Shown one piece after another: positions 9,371 to 17,911 of a stretch of 64,000 nucleotides of DNA (its first letter is position 1; each line of letters begins with the position of its first letter). The position numbers and the translations under genes are program-made. A model generated the notes under the pieces. It did not search any database. It was not told the DNA's origin and saw only the letters and a program-made list of their open reading frames with translations. The DNA comes from Sphingomonas radiodurans (GTDB lineage Bacteria; Pseudomonadota; Alphaproteobacteria; Sphingomonadales; Sphingomonadaceae): the NCBI RefSeq assembly GCF_020866845.1, contig NZ_CP086594.1:3190001-3254000 (forward strand), written 5' to 3'.

Positions 9371-10165
9371 TTATGCCGCGAGCCGCTGCGGCTCGGCCGC
9401 TTCTTCGCGGCGTGCGCTGAGGTACGACGCCATCTCTTCGCCAAGCTCGCGCTGCGCGCGCTTGTAGATTACCGGCTCGGTCAGCCCGAGCCGCTTGCGG
9501 GCGGCGCCGATCGGCTCGTCCATCAGCTTCAGGATGTCCTCCCCCGCAAGCCACTTGGCCTGCTTGCCGCGCTGGTACCCTTCGGCCACGGCACGCGCGA
9601 ACAGCGTGTTCTTGGTGACGCCGAAGCTCTTCAGCGCCGCCGCGCTGCCGATGAAGGCCCAGCCGAGCCCGCCAACCTGCGCATAGCTGAACGCCACCAG
9701 CGCCGCCTCGCCCAGGCTCTCGTCAGCCTTGTAGCCGGTCAGCACGTGCCAGATGTCGTGCATGTCGCGCGTGCGGCGGCCGAACCAGGCATAGGGATGT
9801 TCGATCTCGGCATTGTCGTTGCCGACCTTGCTGACTTCGACGAGGCCGTCAGCCGAATAGCCGGTGCTGTCGAGGAAGTCGCGATAGGCCGCGCCGACGG
9901 TGCCGGGTGCGAAGCTGTTGACCCACTCACGATCGGAAAACCGCTCGGCGAGGTTTGCCTGCTCCAGCGCGATGCGGCCGCCCTCGGGCGTCGCGAGCAG
10001 CTTGGCATAGCCCCATTCGGTGCTGCCCGTGTTGAGCGCACGCATGATGCGGAACACCTGCACGGTATCGTCGCCGTTGTTCAGCAGCTTCTTGATCGCA
10101 TCGAACGCCGTGCGCCAGTCGCGCCGACCGGTCGTGCCGGGGAAGGGGGGAAGCGTAGCGGCCAT
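9371..10165 (-). CDS. COQ4-family protein (ubiquinone biosynthesis)
   Basis: The 264-residue protein has the COQ4 metal-site signature HDIWHVLTGY (H136, D137, H140) followed by E153 in ESLGEAALVAF. In yeast and bacteria COQ4 proteins support ubiquinone synthesis, recently linked to decarboxylation/hydroxylation of the ring C1; the role here is inferred by family. Start ATG 10165 has AAGGAG eight bases upstream. An inverted repeat directly upstream (10182-10195) suggests a repressor site. Confidence 0.88.
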   Translation of the reverse strand: MAATLPPFPGTTGRRDWRTAFDAIKKLLNNGDDTVQVFRIMRALNTGSTEWGYAKLLATPEGGRIALEQANLAERFSDREWVNSFAPGTVGAAYRDFLDSTGYSADGLVEVSKVGNDNAEIEHPYAWFGRRTRDMHDIWHVLTGYKADESLGEAALVAFSYAQVGGLGWAFIGSAAALKSFGVTKNTLFARAVAEGYQRGKQAKWLAGEDILKLMDEPIGAARKRLGLTEPVIYKRAQRELGEEMASYLSARREEAAEPQRLAA

Positions 10166-10181
10166 CGATTCGGCTCCTTAT

Positions 10182-10195
10182 TGACAGTGTTGTCA
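10182..10195. promoter_or_regulatory. Candidate operator upstream of the COQ4-family gene
   Basis: TGACAGTGTTGTCA is a 5-4-5 inverted repeat lying three bases upstream of the Shine-Dalgarno of the COQ4-family gene, where a promoter or transcription start would be. The shape fits a dimeric TetR-like regulator; no regulator gene is adjacent. Inference only. Confidence 0.5.
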
Positions 10196-10327
10196 GTAAG
10201 CGATTTGCGAATGTTCGTCAAGGCGGGTCGGCAAGCGTCTGGCGGGGACGCCGACCATGGAGCGATGATTTCACGCGGGAGCGCCGGCAATCAGTGTATT
10301 GCATGACCAGCACACTGTGGCTAACAA

Positions 10328-11437
10328 ATGTTTATGTTGCTTCTTGAACGCTTCGCTTCTCCGCTCGCCATGTTGATGTTGCTGGCCGCGACGTGTGCCG
10401 CGCAGGCGCAGGATTATCGGCCGGCGTTCCGGCCCGACACGTTGAAGGGGCCGCCGCCAGGACGGCCGAACGAGGTGCTGGTGCTGGGCACGACGCACCT
10501 GTCGACGCTGGGCAAGGATTTCTCGGCAACGCTGCTCGCGCCACTGCTCGATCGGCTCGCGGCGTGGCAGCCGACGGGTATCGCGACCGAGGATCTGTCG
10601 GGGCTGCAATGCGACAGCTTGCGGCGTCACCCGTCGCGCTACGCGGCGACGGTGAAGGATTATTGCTCCGATCCAGCGGCGGCATTCCGCGCGACCGGGC
10701 TCGACGTGCCCGCCGCCAATGCCGAGGCCGAGCGGCTGCTGGCGGCATGGCCGGCCGCGCCGTCGCCCGCGCAGCGGCGGCATCTGGCGGCGATTTTCAT
10801 GGCGGCTGGGGAGCGCGGCTCGGCTTTGGTCCAGTGGCTGCGGCTGCCACCGGCGGAGCGGCGGCCGGGCGACGGCCTCGACGACGCATTGGTCGCTGCG
10901 CTGGAAAAGCTGCGGGTGGAGCGCAACGAAACCAGCCTGATCGCCGCAGCGCTGGCGGCCCGGCTCGGGCTGGAGCGCGTGTGGAGCGTGGACGATCATT
11001 CCGCCGATAGCCCCGAGAGTGCCGATCCCGCCGAGCGCAAGGCGGCCGGCGATGCGATCATGCGCGCTTGGGACAGTCCGGCGACGCATGCCCGCCAGGC
11101 CGAGAACGAGCGGCTGGCGAAGGGCCTGGCGGCACCGGGCGGCGTGCTGGCGATGTATCGCGCCTACAACGCCCCCGACGCGCCGGCGCTGGCCTACCGC
11201 TCGGATTTCGGCGCGGCACTGGTGGAGCCGTCACCGCAGCAATTCGGGCGCGGCTATGTCGGCTATTGGGAGACGCGCAACCTCCGCATGGTGGCGAACA
11301 TTCGCGATGTGCTCGCCCGCCAGCCGGGCACGCGGCTGCTCGCGATCGTCGGCGCTTCGCACAAAGGCTATTACGAAGCGTACCTCAACCAGATGCACGA
11401 CGTGCGCCTGGCGGATGCCGGTATCGTGCTGCGCTGA
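10328..11437 (+). CDS. Exported DUF5694 protein
   Basis: The 369-residue protein begins with a signal peptide (hydrophobic LAMLMLLAATCAAQAQ, cleavage likely after AQA). The mature part has EVLVLGTTHLS near residues 50-60 and a C-terminal LLAIVGASHKGYYEAYL, the two GxxH motifs that place DUF5694 near the TraB/TIKI (erythromycin esterase-like) hydrolase fold. Enzyme activity is not known for this family. Translation could also begin at the ATG two codons later. It is divergent from the COQ4-family gene, with a shared upstream region of 160 bases. Confidence 0.8.
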   Translation: MFMLLLERFASPLAMLMLLAATCAAQAQDYRPAFRPDTLKGPPPGRPNEVLVLGTTHLSTLGKDFSATLLAPLLDRLAAWQPTGIATEDLSGLQCDSLRRHPSRYAATVKDYCSDPAAAFRATGLDVPAANAEAERLLAAWPAAPSPAQRRHLAAIFMAAGERGSALVQWLRLPPAERRPGDGLDDALVAALEKLRVERNETSLIAAALAARLGLERVWSVDDHSADSPESADPAERKAAGDAIMRAWDSPATHARQAENERLAKGLAAPGGVLAMYRAYNAPDAPALAYRSDFGAALVEPSPQQFGRGYVGYWETRNLRMVANIRDVLARQPGTRLLAIVGASHKGYYEAYLNQMHDVRLADAGIVLR

Positions 11438-11466
11438 CGCTGGCCGCTCCCGCTGAGCGCCTCGGG

Positions 11467-12888
11467 TCAGGCGGCGTTGTCGATGCCCAGCTCGCCCAGC
11501 TTGCGGTACAGCGTCGAACGGCCGATCCCGAGCCGCCGCGCAACTTCGGTCATCCGCCCGCGATAATGGCCGATGGCTAGCCGGATCACATCGGCTTCGA
11601 TTTCCTCAAGCTGGCGCAGATTGCCGTCCGGGTGGAACAGCGTCACGCCGCCCGAAGTCGCCATTTGCTGCGGCTGGGGCAAGCGATCGACCCGGCGGTT
11701 GGCGGTCGCGATCTGCGGGAAGTCGGTGCGGGTCAGCGCGTCGCCCTCGCACAGCACCGCCGCGCGGAAGAGCGCGTTCTGCAACTGGCGCACGTTGCCC
11801 GGCCAATCGTAATCGACCAGCAGCGCGAGCGCGTCGTCGGTAATGCCGAGCTCCTTCAGCCCCGGCTGATGCGCGATCCGCGCGAGCAGATGGCGCGCCA
11901 GCGCCGGAATGTCCTGCGCCCGCTCGCGCAATGGCGGGATCGTCACTTGCACGACGTTGAGCCGGAAATAGAGATCCTCGCGGAAGCGCCCCGCCTCGAC
12001 CTCGTCGATCAGCCGCTTGTTGGTCGCCGCGATGACGCGCACGTCGACCTCGCGGGCGTGGCGCGCACCGATCGGATGCGCCTCGCCTGACTGGAGCATC
12101 GCGAGCAGCTTGGCCTGCGCGTCGAGCGGCATTTCGCCGATCTCGTCGAGGAAGATCGTGCCGCCATCGGCATCGACCAGTCTGCCGATCTTGCGCTCGA
12201 ACGCGCCGGTGAAGGCGCCGCGCTCATGCCCGAACAGCTCGCTTTCGACGAGGTTGGGGGGCAGCGCGCCGCAGTTCACCGTGATCATCGGCTTCTTCGA
12301 TCGCGGGCTGGCGGCATGGACCGCCTCGGCGACCACTTCCTTGCCGACGCCGCTTTCCCCTTCGATCAGCACCGCGACGCGCGCGCGCGCGGCCTTGGCG
12401 GCGATCGCCAGCGCGGCGCGGAACTGCGGTTCGGATCCGACGATCTCGTCGAAGCCGAGCAGGGCCGGGATCTTTTCGGTCAGCGGTCGCAGCTCGCCTG
12501 CGGACGTGCCGACCACCGCCGCGTCGAGCGCGCGCAGCATCCGTTCGGGGGCGAGCGGCTTGACGAGGAAGTCGGTCGCGCCCGCGCGCATCGCGTTGAC
12601 GGCATGGCTGACCGAGCCGTTGGCCGTCAGCACCAGGATCGGCAGCGCCGGGCGACGCGCGCGCAGCTCCGCGATCAGCGCCGACGCATCGGCATCCTCG
12701 CCCCAGTGATCGAGCACGATCGCATCGAGCTGCATGCCGTCCTGCGTGCCGAGCGTGGCAATGGCGGTGTCCGAATCGCCCGCGAACAGCGTGCGCCACC
12801 CGCCACGTGAGGCGAGTGCCGCCACCAGCCGTCGCTGTGCGGGTTCGTCGTCGATCAGCATCAGCATGCGCTGGCCGTTTCGCGTCAT
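11467..12888 (-). CDS. Sigma-54-interacting response regulator (NtrC/DctD type)
   Basis: The 473-residue regulator has a receiver domain with D60 as phosphoacceptor and K110, an AAA+ domain with Walker A GESGVGKE (177-184), the sigma-54 contact loop GAFTGA (224-229) and Walker B DEIGEMP, and a C-terminal Fis-type helix-turn-helix (RRLGIGRSTLYRKLGELGI). It should activate sigma-54 promoters when phosphorylated. The receiver is slightly unusual: the phosphoacceptor lies in VLDHWGED rather than VLDxxMP. Start ATG 12888 is chosen over the GTG at 12933 because the latter adds no receiver sequence. No partner kinase is adjacent. Sphingomonad homologues often carry this gene alone. Confidence 0.92.
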   Translation of the reverse strand: MTRNGQRMLMLIDDEPAQRRLVAALASRGGWRTLFAGDSDTAIATLGTQDGMQLDAIVLDHWGEDADASALIAELRARRPALPILVLTANGSVSHAVNAMRAGATDFLVKPLAPERMLRALDAAVVGTSAGELRPLTEKIPALLGFDEIVGSEPQFRAALAIAAKAARARVAVLIEGESGVGKEVVAEAVHAASPRSKKPMITVNCGALPPNLVESELFGHERGAFTGAFERKIGRLVDADGGTIFLDEIGEMPLDAQAKLLAMLQSGEAHPIGARHAREVDVRVIAATNKRLIDEVEAGRFREDLYFRLNVVQVTIPPLRERAQDIPALARHLLARIAHQPGLKELGITDDALALLVDYDWPGNVRQLQNALFRAAVLCEGDALTRTDFPQIATANRRVDRLPQPQQMATSGGVTLFHPDGNLRQLEEIEADVIRLAIGHYRGRMTEVARRLGIGRSTLYRKLGELGIDNAA

Positions 12889-13016
12889 TTCCTGTCCCGT
12901 CTCCGTCCCGAGGATCAGCTTTAGCCGCACCAAGTAAAAGCGCCCTTAAGCAGGGTTGAGGCTGGGCACGTCGCCGGATAAGGTGATCGCAAGAGCAATC
13001 GACGAAGAGGATGACT

Positions 13017-13151
13017 ATGGCCGACCATCGTGCCGACGCCGGCGATATCAAGGCGCATGCCGCCACTTACGATGGCGTCATCAGCCTGCTGAAGTGGGGC
13101 ACGATCGTGAGCGTCCTGATCGCGGCGCTCGTCGTCTGGCTGATCGCGTAA
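13017..13151 (+). CDS. aa3-type cytochrome c oxidase subunit IV-like small membrane protein
   Basis: A 44-residue protein, MADHRADAGDIKAHAATYDG followed by a single membrane helix (about residues 24-43) and ending at TAA 13151. This matches the bacterial aa3 oxidase subunit IV family (short polar N-terminus, one helix). A GAAGAGG sequence sits 5-11 bases upstream. It precedes pntAA by three bases, so the two are co-translated in one operon. The other oxidase subunits are not in the window. Confidence 0.82.
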   Translation: MADHRADAGDIKAHAATYDGVISLLKWGTIVSVLIAALVVWLIA

Positions 13152-13154
13152 GCC

Positions 13155-14279
13155 ATGAAGATCGCTGTCCTCAAAGAGGGGGCGGACGGCGAACGGCGAG
13201 TGGCGGCGACACCGGAAACGGTGAAGAAGTTCATTCAGCTTGGTGCCGATTTCGCCGTGGAGACGGGCGCGGGCGTGACCGCGTCGATTGCCGACCAGGC
13301 TTATGCCGATGCCGGCGCGATGGTCGCCGATCGCGCCACAGTGCTGGCGGGGGCCGATATCATCCTCGGCGTGCAGGGGCCGGACCCGGCGTCGCTCGCC
13401 GGCGCCAAGCCGGGCGCCTGGCTTGCCGCTGGGCTCAACCCGTTCGGTGAGCGCGCCCGCGTCGACGCTTATGCGGCGGCGGGGATCGAGGCGCTGGCGA
13501 TGGAGTTCATGCCGCGCATCACGCGGGCGCAGTCGATGGATATCCTCTCCTCGCAATCGAACCTGTCGGGCTACAAGGCGGTGCTCGATGCCGCGGCCGA
13601 ATATGGCCGCGCGTTTCCGATGATGATGACGGCGGCGGGGACGGTTTCGGCCGCCAAGGTCTTCGTGATGGGCGTCGGCGTCGCGGGCTTGCAGGCGCTC
13701 GCCACCGCGCGGCGGCTCGGTGCGCAGGTGTCGGCCACCGACGTGCGCTCGGCGACCAAGGAGCAGATCCAGTCGCTCGGCGCCAAGCCGATCTTTGTCG
13801 AGAATGTGAAGGGCATCGAGGGCGAAGGCTCCGGCGGCTATGCGACCGAAATGAGCGAGGAATATCAGAAGGCGCAGGCCGAGCTGGTATCCGGCCATAT
13901 CGCCAAGCAGGATATCGTCATCACCACCGCGCTGATCCCCGGCCGGCCCGCGCCGCGCCTGATCAGCGACGCACAGATTGCGACGATGCGCCCTGGCAGC
14001 GTGATCGTCGATCTCGCGGTCGAGCAGGGCGGCAACGTCGAGGGCGCGGTGCTGGGCGAGGTCGTCGAGCGCCACGGCGTGAAGATCGTCGGCCACCGCA
14101 ACGTGCCCTCGCGGCTCGCGGCGGATGCGTCGGCGCTGTTCTCGCGCAACCTGTTCAACTTCCTCTCCGCCTTCTGGGACAAGGAAGCCGGCCGCCCCAT
14201 CCTCGATGAGGAAATTGGCGATGCGGTACGGCTGACGAAGGATGGCAAGGTTGTTAACGCGCGTTTGCTTTCATCATGA
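13155..14279 (+). CDS. pntAA: NAD(P) transhydrogenase subunit alpha part 1 (NAD(H)-binding)
   Basis: The 374-residue protein is domain I of the proton-translocating transhydrogenase, binding NAD(H). It shows the RITRAQSMDILSSQSNLSGY segment (121-140) and the Rossmann motif GVGVAG (173-178). In alphaproteobacteria the alpha subunit is split into two genes, as here. Its TGA stop overlaps an ATG that reads into the inserted DUF559 element; in an uninterrupted operon pntAB would follow directly. The start lies three bases after the oxidase subunit IV-like gene. Confidence 0.96.
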   Translation: MKIAVLKEGADGERRVAATPETVKKFIQLGADFAVETGAGVTASIADQAYADAGAMVADRATVLAGADIILGVQGPDPASLAGAKPGAWLAAGLNPFGERARVDAYAAAGIEALAMEFMPRITRAQSMDILSSQSNLSGYKAVLDAAAEYGRAFPMMMTAAGTVSAAKVFVMGVGVAGLQALATARRLGAQVSATDVRSATKEQIQSLGAKPIFVENVKGIEGEGSGGYATEMSEEYQKAQAELVSGHIAKQDIVITTALIPGRPAPRLISDAQIATMRPGSVIVDLAVEQGGNVEGAVLGEVVERHGVKIVGHRNVPSRLAADASALFSRNLFNFLSAFWDKEAGRPILDEEIGDAVRLTKDGKVVNARLLSS

Positions 14280-14729
14280 TCCTCCCCGGAACGGGGAGGG
14301 GGACCGCGCCCGAAGGGCGTGGTGGAGGGGGCCAGCGTCCGATGCTGCGCCCTGAAGTGGTGATCGCCCGAAAGCTACGGCGCGTGATGAGCTATCCTGA
14401 AGTCCCGCTGTGGCAGCGTCTTCGCGGCGGCGTGGTGCGGTTTCGTCGGCAACATCCGATCGGGCCGTATGTGGTCGATTTCTATTGCGCTGAGGCGCGC
14501 CTCGTTATCGAGGTGGATGGTGAAGTCCATTCTCAGCCTCGAGCGATCGATGATGATGCCAGCCGAGATCGATTTCTTACCGACAACGGATATCGTGTCT
14601 TGCGCATCCCTGCCGCTGACATTCTGAGTCATGCTGACGAGGTAGCTGCCTCGATCGCGTCGCTCGTTGCCCGCCCCCTCCACCACCGCCCTGCGGTCGG
14701 CGGTCCCCCTCCCCGTGCCGGGGAGGATC
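14278..14729. mobile_element. DUF559-carrying element with 55-57 bp inverted terminal repeats
   Basis: The left arm (14278-14332) and right arm (14673-14729) are near-identical inverted copies. Each has an outer stem-loop (CCTCCCC and GGGGAGG around GGAAC or GGCAC), then an inner GC stem that differs between the arms, then the inner end GGTGGAGGGGGC; the outermost bases of both arms are GATCC. Between them lies one gene, DUF559. The 452-base block sits exactly between pntAA and pntAB. No transposase is present. I call it mobile by structure and recurrence (see 58628-59134); movement has not been shown. Confidence 0.7.
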
Positions 14730-14737
14730 AGGAGTAG
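14342..14737 (+). CDS. DUF559 protein (Vsr-like PD-(D/E)XK endonuclease fold)
   Basis: Core of about 110 residues: PEVPLWQRLRGGVVRFRRQH, then GPYVVDFYCAEARLVIEVDG with the D...EVD pattern of the PD-(D/E)XK nuclease fold, then RFLTDNGYRVLRIP. The likely start is ATG 14342, with GGAGGGGG of the left repeat about ten bases upstream as ribosome binding site; the frame is also open back to an ATG at 14276 that overlaps the pntAA stop and reads through the whole left arm. The last 20 residues (HHRPAVGGPPPRAGEDQE) are encoded by the right arm and the stop comes just outside it. Related to the DUF559 gene at 58295-59080. Confidence 0.85.
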   Translation: MLRPEVVIARKLRRVMSYPEVPLWQRLRGGVVRFRRQHPIGPYVVDFYCAEARLVIEVDGEVHSQPRAIDDDASRDRFLTDNGYRVLRIPAADILSHADEVAASIASLVARPLHHRPAVGGPPPRAGEDQE

Positions 14738-14740
14738 ACC

Positions 14741-15040
14741 ATGAACTTCATCGCGATCCTGTCGATCTTCGTGCTGGCTTGCTTCGTTGGCTATTTCGTC
14801 GTTTGGGCGGTCACGCCGGCGCTGCATACGCCGCTGATGGCAGTCACCAACGCCATCTCCTCGGTCATCATCGTCGGAGCGCTGATCGCCGCCGCCGCCA
14901 GCGGAAGCTCAAGTTCGAAATGGCTCGGGCTGCTTGGCGTCGTGCTGGCAAGCATCAACATCTTTGGCGGCTTCGCGGTCACGCAGCGGATGCTCGCGAT
15001 GTACAAGAAGAAGGAGCGGCCGGCGGTCGCGAAGCACTAA
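14741..15040 (+). CDS. pntAB: NAD(P) transhydrogenase subunit alpha part 2 (membrane)
   Basis: The 99-residue protein has three hydrophobic helices (about residues 3-25, 35-54 and 62-82) and the NIFGGFAVTQRMLAMY segment diagnostic of the C-terminal part of the alpha subunit. With PntB it forms the proton channel. ATG 14741 has AGGAG seven bases upstream; this ribosome site lies immediately after the right arm of the DUF559 element, so the insertion has left translation of pntAB intact. Confidence 0.95.
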   Translation: MNFIAILSIFVLACFVGYFVVWAVTPALHTPLMAVTNAISSVIIVGALIAAAASGSSSSKWLGLLGVVLASINIFGGFAVTQRMLAMYKKKERPAVAKH

Positions 15041-15049
15041 ACACGACCC

Positions 15050-15080
15050 GGCACCCCGGCGAATGCCCGGGGTCGCGCGC
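15050..15080. repeat. Hairpin between pntAB and pntB
   Basis: ACCCCGG (15053-15059) and CCGGGGT (15067-15073) form a seven-base stem. The sequence resembles a degraded arm of palindrome family 2. The rest of the 106-base gap to pntB shows nothing else recognisable. Confidence 0.5.
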
Positions 15081-15146
15081 CACAGGCACGCGTTGGGGGA
15101 GGGCGGTCCCGGTTCGGGCCAGGACGACGGAACAGGGGAACAGGTA

Positions 15147-16652
15147 GTGGAACAGGTCGCGGACAATCCCTGGGCAGCGCTCGCCTATCTGGTGGCGGGG
15201 GTGTGCTTCATCCTGGCGCTGCGCGGGCTTTCAAGCCCGGCGTCGAGCCAGGCCGGCAATCGCTTCGGCATGATCGGCATGGCGATCGCGGTGGTGACGA
15301 CGCTCGTCACGCACGTGCCCGTCATGCCCGTGCTCGCGATCGGCGAGGTTTCAGGCTATGATTACGCTGCCGTGATGCAGCGGATCGACACGCTTGCGGT
15401 GATCGAAATCCTCGCCGCGATCGGCCTGGGCGCCGCGATCGGCATCGTTACCGCGCGTAAGATCGCGATGACCGACATGCCGCAGCTCGTCGCCGCGTTC
15501 CACAGCCTCGTCGGCCTCGCCGCAGTGCTGGTCGCCGTCGCTGCCTACCTCAACCCGGTCGCGTTCGGCATCGCCGATATTGTCACGCCGTTGATCGGCC
15601 AGCCGTTCGCCTCGATCCATCCGGTCAGCCGGATCGAGATGATCCTCGGCGTCGCGATCGGCGCGATTACCTTCTCAGGATCGGTGATCGCCTTCCTCAA
15701 GCTCAACGGCAACATGGGCGGCGCGCCGATCATGCTGCCGATGCGCCATGCGATCAACATCGGCGTCGGGCTGATGATCGCCTTCTTCGCGTTCAACTTC
15801 TGGCTGACGCAGGAGCCGATCAACTTCTGGATCGTCGTCGCGCTGTCGTTCGCGATCGGTTTCCTGCTGATCATCCCGATCGGCGGCGCCGACATGCCGG
15901 TCGTCGTGTCGATGCTGAACAGCTATTCTGGCTGGGCCGCCGCGGCGATGGGCTTCACGCTGCACAATACCGCGATGATCATCACCGGCGCGCTGGTCGG
16001 CAGCTCGGGCGCGATCCTTAGCTACATCATGTGCCGCGCGATGAACCGCAGCTTCATCAGCGTGATCGCCGGCGGCTTCGGTGCCGAAGCGTCGGCCGGC
16101 GGTGGCGAAGCGAAGGAGCAGCGCCCGTGGAAGCGCGGCTCGGCCGAGGACGCCGCCTTCCTGATGAAGCAAGCCGAGCAGGTCATCATCGTCCCCGGCT
16201 ACGGCATGGCCGTAGCGCAGGCGCAGCACGTGCTGCGCGAAATGGGCGACAAGTTGAAGGAAGAAGGGGTGCGCGTGAAATACGCGATCCATCCCGTCGC
16301 CGGGCGCATGCCGGGCCACATGAACGTGCTGCTCGCCGAAGCCAACGTGCCCTACGATGAAGTCTTCGAGCTGGAAGACATCAATTCCGAGTTCTCGCAG
16401 ACCGACGTCGCGTTCGTGATCGGCGCGAACGATGTCACCAACCCGGCAGCGAAGACCGACAAGACCTCGCCGATCTACGGCATGCCGATCCTGGATGTCG
16501 AAAAGGCCAAGACGGTCCTGTTCGTCAAGCGTTCGATGGGCGGTGTTGGCTATGCCGGCGTCGACAATGACGTGTTCTACATGGACAATACAATGATGCT
16601 GCTGGCCGACGCGAAGAAGATGGTCGAGGAGATCGTCAAAGCGCTTGGTTAA
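15147..16652 (+). CDS. pntB: NAD(P) transhydrogenase subunit beta
   Basis: The protein (501 residues from GTG 15147) has eight or nine membrane helices followed by the NADP(H)-binding domain III with VPGYGMAVAQAQH and GRMPGHMNVLLAEA, and the conserved ADMPVVVSMLNSYSGWA loop. It couples proton entry to NADP+ reduction by NADH. It is slightly longer than the 462-residue E. coli protein because of a loop between the second and fourth helices. The start is uncertain: GTG 15147 is preceded by a weak AGG; the frame is open further upstream through the repeat-rich gap. Confidence 0.94.
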   Translation: MEQVADNPWAALAYLVAGVCFILALRGLSSPASSQAGNRFGMIGMAIAVVTTLVTHVPVMPVLAIGEVSGYDYAAVMQRIDTLAVIEILAAIGLGAAIGIVTARKIAMTDMPQLVAAFHSLVGLAAVLVAVAAYLNPVAFGIADIVTPLIGQPFASIHPVSRIEMILGVAIGAITFSGSVIAFLKLNGNMGGAPIMLPMRHAINIGVGLMIAFFAFNFWLTQEPINFWIVVALSFAIGFLLIIPIGGADMPVVVSMLNSYSGWAAAAMGFTLHNTAMIITGALVGSSGAILSYIMCRAMNRSFISVIAGGFGAEASAGGGEAKEQRPWKRGSAEDAAFLMKQAEQVIIVPGYGMAVAQAQHVLREMGDKLKEEGVRVKYAIHPVAGRMPGHMNVLLAEANVPYDEVFELEDINSEFSQTDVAFVIGANDVTNPAAKTDKTSPIYGMPILDVEKAKTVLFVKRSMGGVGYAGVDNDVFYMDNTMMLLADAKKMVEEIVKALG

Positions 16653-16777
16653 TGCAATTTAATCCATAATGGTTACTGTTAGGTACAACATAGTATAGTC
16701 CGTCCATCTTGGAGGCTTATGGTGCCTTTCCGTGGCAAGCCGAAAGGGGTGCGGTTCGCCACGGATCGGAGCAGCGC

Positions 16778-17716
16778 ATGAACGTGACGACGCATGATGT
16801 TGTGCCGGGGCAGGGCGCGCGTATTGACGCGATCATTGTCGGCGGCGGGGGATATGGAACGGCAAGCACCGCTGTTGAGGCGGTCGGCCTGGCCGGCGGG
16901 CGCGTGATTGCGCAGGTCGAATGGGATGAGGCGGTCGAGCGGATCAGTCTTGTGGGCGCAAGGCCCGTGATCCTGCTCGAGGCGCAGGACGTTGCCGAGG
17001 ACCGGCTTGCCGAGACGCTTCCGCGGCTCGACGGTCTGGCTGCCGGACGCGATCTTTCGGTGATCGCCGGCATTGCCGAGTCGCAGATCGACACAACGGC
17101 TGCCGGATTGCTGGTGTCGGGACATGAGATCCTATGTGCGCCTCGTCCATTCGACTGGGTGGGGGCGCTCGCGTCGCTGCAACTAGTCGATCAGCTCGTG
17201 CTGCACGACCGCGTCGGGGAGAGCGAAAGCGTGCGCCTCGCGCATTTGAACGCTGAGGTCGCGCGCATCACGAACGTGCTGGCGAGCCTCTCGACGCACG
17301 ATGATCGTGCAAAGCCGAATGTCGCCGACCGCACGCTCGGCTTCGCCGCCGAGAGCGATGGCCGTCCGGCCGTTGCGCCCGCCGAAATCCGTCACATTGT
17401 GCGCGCGCGGCGGATGCGGGATCGGCATTTCGGCGAAGGAATGTTCGAGGATCCCGCGTGGGATATGATGCTGGATCTCTACGCGGCGCACTTGGAACGC
17501 GCGCAGGTGTCGGTGTCGAGCCTGTGCATTGCCGCGGCGATGGCGCCTACCACAGCGTTGCGCTGGATCGCGCGGCTCACCGAAGCGGGCCTGTTCGAAC
17601 ACCGCCCCGATCCGTTCGATCGGCGCCGCGCCTTCATGTCGCTCAGCGAGAGCGGTCTTGACGCAATGCATCGTTATGTCGCGACCGTCCGTGCATTGGA
17701 CTTGCCGTTGGTCTAG
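16778..17716 (+). CDS. Regulator with degenerate receiver-like N-terminus and MarR-type winged-helix C-terminus
   Basis: About 312 residues from ATG 16778 (GGAGC seven bases upstream). The N-terminal 130 residues alternate strands and helices like a receiver domain (DAIIVGGGGYG, RPVILLEAQDV, LSVIAGIAESQ), but no phosphoacceptor aspartate is seen; a glutamate occupies that place. Residues 215-310 form a winged helix: VSVSSLCIAAAMAPTTALRW, then LTEAGLFEHRPDPFDRRRAF with the MarR wing. I do not recognise a named regulator. It follows pntB on the same strand after 125 bases that contain AT-rich sequence suited to a promoter. Confidence 0.75.
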   Translation: MNVTTHDVVPGQGARIDAIIVGGGGYGTASTAVEAVGLAGGRVIAQVEWDEAVERISLVGARPVILLEAQDVAEDRLAETLPRLDGLAAGRDLSVIAGIAESQIDTTAAGLLVSGHEILCAPRPFDWVGALASLQLVDQLVLHDRVGESESVRLAHLNAEVARITNVLASLSTHDDRAKPNVADRTLGFAAESDGRPAVAPAEIRHIVRARRMRDRHFGEGMFEDPAWDMMLDLYAAHLERAQVSVSSLCIAAAMAPTTALRWIARLTEAGLFEHRPDPFDRRRAFMSLSESGLDAMHRYVATVRALDLPLV

Positions 17717-17911
17717 ATGTTGCGGCCGACGCGGGGCTCAGCGAAGCGGCGTTCGACCTGAACCTCGGTTTAATCGACCGCAGTTTCGCTTGGGGCGAAC
17801 AACCCGCCGAGCACCGGGGCAATGCGCTCGCGGTTACAACCGGCATGTTCCAGGCCAGGAAGTGCCTTGTGCGCTCCACAAATCGCGCTACACCGCCGGC
17901 CTCCCGAGAGG

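Noticed and set aside
17717..17911. Additional tRNA or small RNA upstream of tRNA-Val
   Set aside because: No second cloverleaf or terminator could be drawn in this stretch.
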